Assembly (NCBI GenBank): GCA_951799425.1
Contig: OX637396.1
Location: 42,771,901 to 42,835,900, forward strand
Reading direction: 5' to 3'
Source: Ilex aquifolium
Lineage: Eukaryota; Streptophyta; Magnoliopsida; Aquifoliales; Aquifoliaceae
Length of the DNA: 64,000 nucleotides
Shown here: positions 43,644 through 53,894 of the stretch, piece after piece
Position numbering within the stretch: the first letter of the stretch is position 1
Layout: every line of letters begins with the position of its first letter
Program-made: the position numbers and the translations under genes
The notes under the pieces: model-generated
Database searches by the model: none
What the model was told of the DNA's origin: nothing
The model's input: only the letters and a program-made list of their open reading frames with translations

Positions 43644-46278
43644 TTTCTCTCCTTATTTTCATGGAAACATACAAATCATACATTCACATCATTTCAAGCA
43701 CAAGAAAAACCCAATCAAAATCACAGTCTTGTTTACAAATTCTTCCCTTACCAAGAGGGATATGCTCTCATCCTTATAGTATTTCAAATGGAAATTACCT
43801 GTTCAGAAAGTCTTGAGCTCCCTTTTGTTTGTCTGCTCTCCTTATGCTCTTGGTTTCCTCATTGACTGTTGGTCTTCTGTATGGTGGTCCTTGGCCCCTG
43901 CTGGATCTGGCAGCTTCTGTCAATGTGCTGTGGAGGAGGATTTCTTCTTAAGGATTTGTGGATGGATCATAGGAGGAATCAGTTCCTCTATGATTTGCTT
44001 GTGGTCTTCTATTTCTGGTTTTACTTCTCTCTGCTTAATGGGCTTTTCTGAAGAATCTTCTCTCCTGCATTTCCTGGAGACTGTCTGTTTAGTAACAATC
44101 CTTCCATCTCTATCTCTATTGGATCCTCAAGACTCAAACGCTGTATCAACAACTCTACTAGTCTCTCAACTTCAGCACCACTGGATGCCTCATCTTCTAT
44201 CTCCATTGGATCCTCTGGGCATTTTTGGGGTACTTTGTCTCACGCTGATCAGCTCTATCTGGGTTCTCTCATTTTCGCTTCATTGCTTTCATGGAGGAAA
44301 CTTTTTTGGTTTTCTGCTCTGTCAAGGAAAAGAGAAATCTTGATCACTGCTACAACTTTAGAATTGATCACCCAAGTGCAGGTTGTGCGAAGTAATAAAT
44401 TTCTCGGGAATCCGAGGTCGAACCACAGGGAATTATGAAAACAAGAAACAATCACACGAACAATAAAAGTAATTTGAAAGGAAAAAAGATTTGCTTGGAA
44501 AGTTGTTGATTGGAGAAAAGTGATTTTTGTAATTAAAACAGTAATAAAATAAATACTAGAACATCAGGTACTCTCTCTCAACTTCATACAATAATAGTTA
44601 AAGACTCAAAGCTTGACTTGAAACAGGAATTAAATGTCAGTTAATCCGATTAACAAATCAAGTGATAAATCCAAAGGTTATAATCAAAAGATTACCAGGA
44701 ACCTGAATAATCATTCAATCATATTATTTTATGAAATAATGTTAATCCTTCCAGCGTGGAATAACCAGTGATTTACACGCAGGGAAATTCAAGCAATCGA
44801 TGTACGTGGCACAACAACTCAGGAGTTTATACAGCATAAACACTTTGCTAAAAGATTAGGGATTAAATTAACACAATAACATAAATCCTTAAGTACAAGA
44901 GTCAATAAAAATACCGTACTCCGTCGAGAGGTTTTCCCCTAGCCCTAGCTTAGCCTTCTAGCCAGACATGGTAAAAAAATGGAGAAAAGAATAAATAAAA
45001 TAAATCCTAATCTAATTCTCTTCTCTCAATAGATGAGAGCCCTTATTTATAGTAAAATAAATCCTAAGTACAGGTTGGAAGGAATTCCTTTCCCAAAAAG
45101 ATGTCTTGTAAGGTTAAATCCCGTGCATAAGTCTTGGGGTCCGCGGGTACAAAATCTGTCCAGACTTCGAGCTTGAATTTCGCATATTTAGAGACTGAAT
45201 CACGAAATTTTCGTGAAATACACTTCTGTAGCCCTTGAAGTCTTCTTTCCAACCCCACAAAAATCAGGTCAATCCGATATCGGAGTCAAAAGTTATGAAT
45301 GAAATACTGAAGACGTGTCAAATCCTTATCTTTTAGGAAACTTTCCTAATCCAACTTTAAATGAGTTTTCTTCTCACTTAAACTCTTATAAGGATTAAAA
45401 TTCTGATTTATCTTCAAGTCTTCCTATCCCAATCTTGACTCTTCAATCCTTATCAATTGTGATTCTTCCTCTAGTGATTGCTTCACTTGCATTATCCATT
45501 ATTACTTTAAATCAACCAATTTACCTGCAAAATAAACCAAACAACTAGAAAAAGTATCAAATTAGAAAATCAAGGAATTTAACACATTTAATCACAAATA
45601 ATATGCAATTAACCAATTATTAAATATAATAAAATAGCACTTTTGATGGTTAATCAATCACTCTATTGGGATCTCTCTCATCAGATTTCTCTGGCCCTCT
45701 TGAAGCCTGGATATGGGTCTCTCTCTCCGACCTTCATTCTTAGACGTTGGGCTCTTCTAAAGGCCCTCTGGATACAATGCCCTTGGCCCCAAAGTTCCCC
45801 CTCACTTCTGTTAAGTGTAGCAAATACATTGTAACAACCTCCTCCTTTTGTCCCTTCGTTCCCAGAGCCAGAGTCCCCTCGTTTCTGATGAAAGACCAAC
45901 AGTCTTATCAGAAATGCTGGGACTCTTATCAATATGGAGGCTCTCTTAACAACTCCCTTTATCAGCTTTGCTCACAGCTCATAAATGCACAACTGCCCTC
46001 CCAGCTGCCCTCTCAGCTCAGCCCTCTCCCTTAGCTTAGGCAAATGGTTTTCTGGCTCCATTTTTCAGCTTGCTACTTCGATCTCCTATGGAATTTTCAG
46101 CTGGACTCTCAGCTGGATTTGGCGCCTTTCAGCTGACTCATACAAAAGATTTTTATCCTTTTTCTTTTTGAAGGATTAAAGCGAACTCTGGCTCATTTTT
46201 TGTTTTTTTGTTTAGGCTCTGCCTTTTGCTTCTTGTAATCTTGGCCATTATCAATTTTATTCCCCTTCTTGGGTTTTT
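43644..46278 (+). other. LINE-A 3'UTR
   Basis: Non-coding. Outside the insertion at about 44345-45640 it contains CAGCTGGACT/CAGCTGGATT and CAGCTG words concentrated at 45980-46135, shared in style with the LINE-B 3'UTR. Ends CTTCTTGGGTTTTT before the A tail. Confidence 0.7.
44345..45645. mobile_element. AT-rich ~1.3 kb insertion in the LINE-A 3'UTR
   Basis: Base composition switches to AT-rich and the sequence loses resemblance to LINE 3'UTR. Its left part holds GTGCAGGTTGTGCGAAGTAA and CGGGAATCCGAGGTCGAACC followed by ACAGGGA, a motif that I associate with a widespread non-coding plant repeat. Possible flanking duplication ATCACT on the left (near 44343) and right (near 45656). No coding capacity. 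Superfamily and exact edges are unresolved. Confidence 0.45.
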
Positions 46279-46288
46279 AAAAAAAAAA
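46279..46288 (+). other. LINE-A poly(A) tail abutting telomere
   Basis: Ten A residues followed directly by GGTTTAGGG. The junction shows 3' integration into telomeric sequence. Confidence 0.85.
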
Positions 46289-46636
46289 GGTTTAGGGTTT
46301 AGGGTTTTAAGGGTTTAGGGTTTAGGGTTTTAGGGTTTTAGGGTTTTAGGGTTTAGGGTTTAGGGTTTTAGGGTTTAGGGTTTAGGGTTTAGGGGTTTAG
46401 GGTTTAGGGTTTTAGGGTTTTAGGGTTTTAGGATTTAGGGTTTTAGGGTTTTAGGGTTTTAGGGTTTAGGGTGTAGGGTTTAGGGTTTTAGGGTTTAGGG
46501 TTTTAGGGTTTTAGGGTTTTAGGGTTTATGGTTTTAGGGTTTTAGGGTTTTAGGGTTTAGGGTTTAGGGTTTAGGGTTTAGGGTTTTAGGGGTTTAGGGT
46601 TTTAGGGGTTTAGGGTTTAGGGTTTAGGGTTTAGGG
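46289..46636 (+). repeat. Interstitial degenerate telomeric tract
   Basis: About 348 bp mixing TTTAGGG and TTTTAGGG units, with a few TTTAGGGG, TTTAAGGG, GTGTAGGG and TTTATGG variants, in the same orientation as the terminal array. It separates the LINE-A tail from the LINE-B 5' end. The high share of 8-mer TTTTAGGG also marks the first ~78 bp after LINE-B. Confidence 0.97.
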
Positions 46637-46671
46637 AGAAGCTCTGACTTCTCTCTAGAATTTCTTTCTTC

Positions 46672-48372
46672 ATGAGTGTCAACCAACCTTATCTAGAACA
46701 ACCAAAACCACCTGATCCACAAGATAAACCAAAAACATACGCATCAATCGTTCAACAACCACATATTACATCTTTTTACAAGCCTATAGGAGATCGAAAA
46801 TCCAAACTAACGAATGATTCAAAACCCAAAAAGCCAAAAAAAGCTGTTATTAGAGAATTCATCAACACCAAGTGGAGTATTAAGGGGGAGTTCTTTGTTG
46901 GACATCTGGATGCAAGGCATATAGTCATGAGATTCTCACTTTTTGAAGATTATGTGAAGGTTTGGCTCAAGGATGTTACTTACATTGAAGGCCATATGTT
47001 TCGATTCTTTAAGTGGGTACCTGATTTTGTTCCTGGTATTGAGCCTTATGTGGTGCCAATGTGGGTATCTTTGCCTTCATTGCCCATGTGCTTATTTACT
47101 AATGATTGTATCGCTGCAATTTTGAGCCCACTGGGAAGAATATTGGCCTTTGATAGGCCTACGATGAATCTTACAAGACCTGCGGTTGCAAGAGCATGTG
47201 TGGAGATGGATGTAATGGAAGATAATCCGCAAAGAATATGGCTGGAAATGGGTGGTTATAAGGGAAGATGGCAGAAAATTGTGTATGAGAAGGAAATCAA
47301 ATACTGCTCTAATTGTTACAAGCAAGGACATATGGATTCTGAATGTAGAAAGAAGAAGCCTAATGTGCTAGATTGCAATGTAGATTTACAAGAGGAGGAA
47401 AGATTAAGAAAGGGAAATGCGAAGGTTGGGGAGGAGATTAAGGCATCCAAGCCTCTTTTACAATCTAAGAACAAGTCTGTTATTTCTATGAATAATCCGT
47501 CTACATCGAAAGGACAATGGAGGGCGTTGAATAATCAGCAATTAAAAAAGTCAAATAAGGAGGTGGGAGTGAATATATAAATTTCTGATAATAATGTTCA
47601 GCAGACTGATCAGCATTTTGATGATAATGCATCCAAGGAGGATCCACCAATACAGGGAAGAGAAGAATTCGGGAAAGTTGATGATTTAAATCATATTGTA
47701 CATGCAAAAGCAGCATCCCTGAAAAAACGGGCAGCCAATAGTCAGCCACAGGAATTACAAGCAAAGATAGATCAGGGCGTCCAAGGTGCTCCTCAGAATT
47801 CTAATGTAGCTGGTTCAGCAACAGATTTAACAAAGCAGCAGAATGATGAATTGACGCAAAGACAGCCAGTGCAGGAACATGAATTTCAGAATGTTGAAGT
47901 CACTGCCCAGGTTCCATCTCCACTGCGAGCTCATACTGAAGAACAATTTAATGAATGTGGTTCGTCTTCAGAACATCACAATGAAAAGGAAAATTTGTCT
48001 GAAATGCATCAGTGCCCGTCGAACAAAAAGACAACATCTTCTTCTTTGAATTATCGGTGTCAACTGAACAGGCAGTCTTCGCTTTCTTCGTTGGATTCTA
48101 CTTTTATGGTTGATCGAGATTATGCTACTAGGAGCTCTGTTTAGTTGCCTATGGATGATGAGAGGGGTTTGTTAAGGATCCCAGATCCACCGGATAAGGG
48201 ATTTGAGTCTGAAAATGATACATCTAACAGTGCCGGAAGTTTGGAGATTTATTCTCCGGGTTCTGATATTGAGCTTCGATCAGATGTTGTTCCTACAGAG
48301 ATTGTTAATCCCTCAGGCGTTCGTACTAGATCTAAATCTAGGAGTTTGGCTCTTCTTCCATCATCTCAATGA
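46672..48372 (+). pseudogene. LINE-B ORF1: DUF4283-like domain plus CCHC knuckle, two in-frame stops
   Basis: Would be 566 codons. DUF4283-type domain at about residues 60-195 (VIREFINTKW, LKDVTYIEGHMFRFFKWVPD, GIEPYVVPMWVSLPSLPM, LTRPAVARACVEM). Knuckle C212, C215, H220, C225 (CSNCYKQGHMDSEC). The C-terminal part has one copy of the segment that is duplicated in LINE-A (VDRDYATR ... DPPDKG) and ends PSSQ. TAA at 47578-47580 and TAG at 48142-48144 interrupt it. The first leaves the DUF4283 domain and knuckle intact in a 302-residue product. It lacks much of the Ser/Pro-rich N-terminal extension of LINE-A. Confidence 0.88.
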
Positions 48373-51300
48373 TTAATTTTTTATCGTGGAACATTAGAGG
48401 TGCTGCAAATGACGTTACTAGAAGGCGTCTTAAGAAGATCATTATGTTAAAGGATGTATGTTTGGTATCTATCTTGGAGCCTAAGCAAAATCCGCTGAAA
48501 TTGCCAGGTTTGGCTTCTGCTCTTAATATGAATTCATTTTTTTGCAAATCCTTCTGCTGAAAGGAATATGTGGCTGCTTTGGGATCATAGATTGAATGTC
48601 CAGGTGCTTGATGTTTTTGCACAATCTATGACTGTTCAAGTATCTTATTTGGGCTCTACTCCATTTATTTTGACAATGGTTTATGCTTGTTGCGATCATT
48701 TGCTTAGAAGACCACTTTGGGAGCATATTTTAGATCTTAATGTTTCATCGCAACCTTGGATGCTTATGGGGGATTTTAATGCTATTCTATCTTCTTCAGA
48801 ACGTATAGGGGGAGCTAATCCTAGTTTTCCTTCTATGGATGATTTTAATATGTTTGTGCAATTTGCTGGGCTTATGGACTGTGCTTTTAATGGAAATAGT
48901 TATACATGGTGCAATAATCACCATGGGAGGTCAAGAATGTGGCAAAGATTAGATCGAGTTTTTATTAATTCTGAATGGAGTCTTGCTTATGAAAGTACAG
49001 AGGTTTATCATCTTGCTAGAGCTAAGTCTGATCATTGCCCTCTCCATATTAACGTTGTGGAGCAGAACACGCAGCCTAGGATTTCTTACTTTAAGTTTAT
49101 GGATATGTGGGTGGAGCATCCTTCTTTTTTGCACCTGATTAAACATAAATGGTGTGGGCATTTTTCAGATAATCCAATTCAAAATGTATTTATTAAGCTT
49201 AAGAATATGAAGGCTCATTTGAGGTGGTGGAATAAGAATGTTTTTGGGAATATTTTTGAGAGAATAAAGGTGCAAGAGGAGAAATTATTGGAGGCAGAAA
49301 AGGAGATGGATCATGCTCCAACTGAGCATAATCAACAACTCTTTGATTTGGCACAAAAGCAGTTAGATGAAACTTTGAGATTGGAGGAATTATACTGGAA
49401 GCAAAAAGCAAATATGAAATGGGCCTTGAAGGGGGAAAGGAACACTAAGCTTTATCATGCTGTGGCAAAAGGAAAATCAGTAAGAAATAAGCTTAGGAGG
49501 ATAAAGAATGATGAGGGAGTTTGGTTGGAGGATGAGCAGCAGATCGCTCTTTGTGCTGAGCAGTTTTATACTAGACTTTATGCATCAGAGAATCACACTC
49601 TTGATGAGGAGTTGTTTTCAGTTATTCCAACTTTGGTTACGGAGGCTGATAATTCTATGCTTACTGCACAAGCTACTATGGAGGAAGTACATGATGCTGT
49701 CTTTGCTATGCCAGTTGAAAGTGCCCCAGGAGCTGATGGATTCTCTGGGAAATTTTATCAGGTAGCATGGGAGATAATCAAAGAAGATATTTTATTTGCT
49801 GTTAATTATTTTATGAAAGGGGGAGTCATACCAAGGTCAGTTAATACAACCTTATTGTCTCTTATTCCTAAAGCCAAAAGTCCAGTTCATTTCTCAGAGT
49901 TTAGACCCATAAGTTTATGTAACTTTTTGTATAAAATATTCACTAAGATCTTGGCTACGAGACTAAGTGTAATATTGCCTTCTATTATATCTGAAGAGCA
50001 ACATGGATTTGTGAAAGGGAGGCATATTGGGGATTGTATCTCTATGGCACAGTTTATGGTGGATGAGATGGATAGAAAGGTTGAAGGGGGAAATATTATT
50101 ATGAAATTGGATATGATGAAGGCATTTGATCGATTGGAGTGGGATTTTTTGAAAGAAACACTTCGTCATTTTGGCTTTTCTGAGTTATTTGTTTCAATCA
50201 TTTCAAATTGTTTGCAAAATCAGTATGCAACATTGGTTTTAAATGGGAAAAGGTATGGCTTCTTTAATACAACAAGGGGTGTGAGACAAGGGGATCCATT
50301 GTCCCCAAGTCTCTTTATTCTAGCTGAAGAAGTTTTGAGTAGAGGGCTAAGAGACATTTTTCAGAAGGGTCTGGTAAAGCATTTTCATACAGGAAGGGGA
50401 GCTATTGTGTTAAGTCATTTGCTATTTGCAGATGATACGTTAGTTTTTCTGAGAGGTGATAAGCGATCTATGGTGAATTTGCTTTCTTTTATTTCAAGGT
50501 ATGAGGCAGCATCAGGGCAAATAATGAATTTGTCTAAAAGCTCAATGTTTTGTTCAACACATATATCGCCAGCAAGAAGAGGAGTTTTGCATCGTGCTTC
50601 ACAAGTTCCTATTACGAACTGTCCATTTACTTATTTAGGTTGTCCTATTATTAAGGGCAGACCTAAGATGATCTACTTTGAGGATCTGTTACAAAAGTTT
50701 AGGTCAAGAATAGAGGGGTGGTATGCTAAGATGTTGTCTAATATGGGTCGAATAGTTTTGGTTCAGTCAGTTTTAAGTGCTTTGCCTGTGCATCTTCTAG
50801 CATGTATGAATCTTCCTAAAGGTGTTATTGCGAAAATGAATTCTATCATGGCATCTTTTATTTGGTCTAGTAAAGCTACAGCTAGAAAAAGGCATTGGTA
50901 TTCATGGGCTAATGTGACTGTTCCAAAGGAGGAGGGTGGCCTTGGGTTAAGGAAGTTTGAGGATATTGCTAAAGCTTTTGGGATGAAACAGGTTTGGAAC
51001 CTGTTGAATGGGTCTTCTCTCTGGTCCAGGATTTTCTCTGTTAAATATCTTCATCGACAACATGTTCTGAGTAACTTGAGGCATTCTTATTCAAGAAGCT
51101 ACAGAATGCTGTCTCCATGGTTTGAGCCTGTGGTCTTGCATACACAAATGGTAGTGGGAGATGGGGCAGCTGTTGATTTCTGGTGTGATAATTGGACAAG
51201 TCAAGGTCCATTAATTTTGAGAATTCATGAGCATCCACAACATTTTCCAAAGCTGAATGAAGTTTATTCTAATGGCCAGTGGGATTTCTCTTTATGCCCT

Positions 51301-52540
51301 GAGTTGTCTGATCAATTGCTTGGTGAGATTACCTCATGTCAAATTTCTTATTTTGATAAGCATGATCTTAGAGTTTGGACCCCATCATCTACAGGCAGGT
51401 TTTGTGTAAAAACAGCATGGTCTATATGCAGGCAGCATGGGTTGCCAAATTCGATTGCGGGACTTATCTGGAAGCAGCAAATATCGCCAACTGCTCGTCT
51501 TGTGGGTTGGAAGATTTTGCAGAGTGCTCTTCCATTGGATTCTAATTATATGTCTATTGGCATTGCTATTGCAAGTAGGTGTTCATTGTGTATGCAGAAT
51601 TCTGAAACAGTGGATCATTTGTTTGTTCAATGTCCATATGCTCAAGCTGTATGGGCAGCTTTTTCTTCTTTAATGGGGTTCACTTTGGTGCTTGGTGAAG
51701 GGCCATTAGTGAGGTTCAGGAGGTTGTCCAGAATTTATGCTAAGCAGTCTATTACACATGGTCTTATAAGAGGAGTTTCTTTGATTATATTTTGGCAAAT
51801 ATGGGCAGAAAGGTGTAGAAGGATGTTTGAAGGTTCGCTGTTGAATTCCGCTGCTTTGGTTATCAGAATTAAGCACATTATGTCTTATCAGAGGTATGTT
51901 ATTAGCCCTAAAGTTACAGAACCTAGGCAAGGGCATGAGCTTCTTTCTTATTTGAATGTTAAGCCTTCAACAATCAGAACAAGGGTATTATGGGTCTCTT
52001 GGATTTATCCAGCTGATGGTTTGTTAAAGTTAAATGTGGATGGATCAGCAAAAGGAAATCCAGGGTGTTCTGGTGGAGGTGCTGTCTTGCGTAATCAGAG
52101 GGGGCAATTAGTTTTAGCTGCTTCTAAATACTATGGGATAGGTAATAATATGGCAGCTGAAATCCGGGCTTTGGTGGATGGTTTGAAGTTGTATCATAAT
52201 TTTGGTTTGTCTGAATATCAGCTTGTCATTGAGACAGATTCTCAAATTCTTGTGTATATAGTTAAGGATCAGTTAGAATGCAGCTGGAAGTATAGGCCTT
52301 TAATTTATCAGTTGGAGCAGCTTCTTCATGCTTTAAAGTTTGAAATAAATCACATTTATCGCGAGGCGAACTCAGTTGCTGATTTTTTTAGCTAATCAAG
52401 GTGTTAATGATCGAGCTGATAAAGAGTATGTTTCAGCGGACATGCTTCCAGTTGAGGGGAGAAATCTTCTTTTACAAGATCAACTTCAGCTGAGAGTTCT
52501 TCGTAGGAAATATTATGATGCTTCTTGGACTGTTCATTGA
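48369..52540 (+). pseudogene. LINE-B ORF2: endonuclease-RT-RNase H, broken only by two T-run indels
   Basis: Begins at the ATGA overlap. Endonuclease residues N8, E37, GDFN (Asp at 48772), SDH (49027-49035). Reverse transcriptase with GVRQGDPLSPSLF (about 50278) and FADD at 50425-50436. zf-RVT CSLCMQNSETVDHLFVQC. RNase H with NVDGSAKGNPG (Asp 52039), AAEIRAL, ETDSQ, NSVAD. Two +1 shifts each occur in a run of seven T where the frame needs six: 48537-48543 (early, in the endonuclease) and 52383-52389 (just after the last RNase H Asp). The middle frame 48568-52395 is open for 1275 codons. The proper end is the TGA at 52538-52540, ~48 codons past the second shift. Either recent decay or homopolymer sequencing error. 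Confidence 0.9.
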
Positions 52541-53799
52541 TGATTATTGTAGCTGGATAAGCTTGGTGATGCAATTGCTCAGCTGGTTTAATGAGGTTTC
52601 CTGCATCGGTTTAAACTCAATGATCAAACTCTTCTCTTGGCTGGATTTTTACACACATTACTGTTTATGTCACTATTTTATGTCACTGGTTTGGATTCTG
52701 CAGCTGGATTCTTGGTTCAGTTTGAGTATTTTTTCAACTACTATAACAGGAATTTCCACTCTTTACTAGGCTGTTCAGTTGGAATGGCAGCTGGTTAGCA
52801 GAAAATTTTGGGCAACATTTACTGTACACGTGACTGTTCTTGTCACTGTTAATGCCTGCTATTGTTCTTCTTTAGCTGGGCTTTCTCAGCAGGATTTCAC
52901 GCCTTCTTCAGCTGGACTTTTATCATTCTGTATGTTGGTTGACAGATGGGCTATCATGAGCTGCTTTAGAAGATGTCGGCTGAACAGCAAGGTGAACAGT
53001 CACTGTTCACGTTACTGTTCAGCTGAACATTTTATTAATTATTCAGCTGGACTGTCAGGCAGACAATTTTCAGCTGTGGAGGATTTTGAAGTGCACTGTT
53101 CACGTGACTGTGCTGGATTTTTACTGCAGTTCACTTGCGAGCAGCTGGTTGACTTTTGGGTTTCTTTAATTGCACGCCTCCTCTACTTCAGCTGTAATCG
53201 ACTGTGTAGCTGGATTTTTATTGCAAAGGGACTGAATTTCATATTACAAGAACTCTATTTCAATTGGCCTCTTATGGATATGCTTCACTATTATTCAGCT
53301 GGACTCCTTTAGCTGAGTTTACTACTTTAAAGTGTCCATTCTATTCAAGACACTATTCAGCAGGACTCTTTTCAAGACTTTATTATCAAAGTCAGCATGC
53401 AACAAGATCTACTCCAGCTGGACTTATGTGGATATGCTTTGGATATTTCTGGGCTCTTATCAAAGTTTATTTTGTTAGGAGTCTATCAGCTGGATAATGA
53501 TCACAAGGAGTTCCCTATTTTGATTGGCGTCAATTTCAGCTGGACTCTTCCAATTTAGCTTAGATTATTTAGATGATTATTTCTCAGCTGATTATTAGGA
53601 ATTTAAAAAGTAGCATGTTTAGGATAATTTGCTTTTATTTGCTTATTTATATGTACTAAGCATGCATTTTTGTATTTCTTTAATTACTTTAATGTAATTA
53701 GCTTGCATTGAGGGGTAAGGTACACACGTCCCCCCCTGGCTAGGTGTAATTAAAATTTTCCTAATCAATAAAATCTCCACGTACCGTCGAGGTTCAATT
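52541..53799 (+). other. LINE-B 3'UTR with repeated CAGCTGG motifs
   Basis: About 1.26 kb. Some 18-20 copies of AGCTGG or CAGCTG words, most often TTCAGCTGGACTC/T or AGCTGGATT, lie irregularly between 52549 and 53590, together with CACTGTTCACGTGACTGT-like words at 52820-53110. The last 200 nt lack the motif and carry AATAAA (53767-53772). Open frames across this region are by-products of the repeats. Confidence 0.8.
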
Positions 53800-53816
53800 A
53801 AAAAAAAAAAAAAAAA
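53800..53816 (+). other. LINE-B poly(A) tail abutting telomere
   Basis: Seventeen A residues followed by GGATTTAGGG. About 28 nt downstream of AATAAA, a normal cleavage distance. Confidence 0.9.
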
Positions 53817-53894
53817 GGATTTAGGGTTTAAGGGTTTAGGGTTTAGGGTTTTAGGGTTTAGGGTTTTAGGGTTTTAGGGTTTAGGGTTTTAGGG
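53817..53894 (+). repeat. Proximal variant telomere
   Basis: About 78 bp mixing TTTAGGG, TTTTAGGG and one TTTAAGGG. The last 8-mer is at 53887-53894. Resembles the interstitial tract on the other side of LINE-B. Confidence 0.95.

Larger units (their letters stand above)
37356..46288 (+). mobile_element. LINE-A: full-length L1-clade retrotransposon in telomeric DNA
   Basis: Structure: ~104-nt 5'UTR, ORF1 37460-39496, ORF2 39493-43643 (broken), a long 3'UTR with a foreign ~1.3 kb insertion at about 44345-45640, and an A tail at 46279-46288. The 5' edge abuts a telomeric stub and the tail is followed immediately by GGTTTAGGG. Sense orientation equals the G-rich telomere strand, so the 3' end points to the chromosome tip. 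It is diverged from LINE-B throughout, so it is a relative and not a recent duplicate. Confidence 0.88.
46637..53816 (+). mobile_element. LINE-B: L1-clade retrotransposon inside telomeric DNA
   Basis: 7.2 kb: ~35-nt 5'UTR directly after TTTAGGG, ORF1 46672-48372, ORF2 48369-52540, a ~1.26 kb 3'UTR with AATAAA at 53767, and an A tail at 53800-53816 followed by GGATTTAGGG. Same order, orientation and domain set as LINE-A but clearly diverged, with more A/T-rich codons. Much better preserved than LINE-A: ORF2 is one frame for 1275 codons. Confidence 0.92.

Noticed and set aside
43813-44343. 176-codon frame in the LINE-A 3'UTR
   Set aside because: Ser/Leu-rich sequence without domains or equivalent in LINE-B; a chance frame in C/T-rich UTR.
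52779-53312. 177-codon frame in the LINE-B 3'UTR with repeated SAGL
   Set aside because: The repeated residues come from the CAGCTGG motif; the frame lies after the RNase H stop, has no counterpart in LINE-A and no protein-like composition.
37356-53816. LINE-A and LINE-B as a simple tandem duplication of one element plus telomeric flank
   Set aside because: The two differ strongly in ORF1 length, codon use and 3'UTR sequence, so they are separate insertions of related elements.
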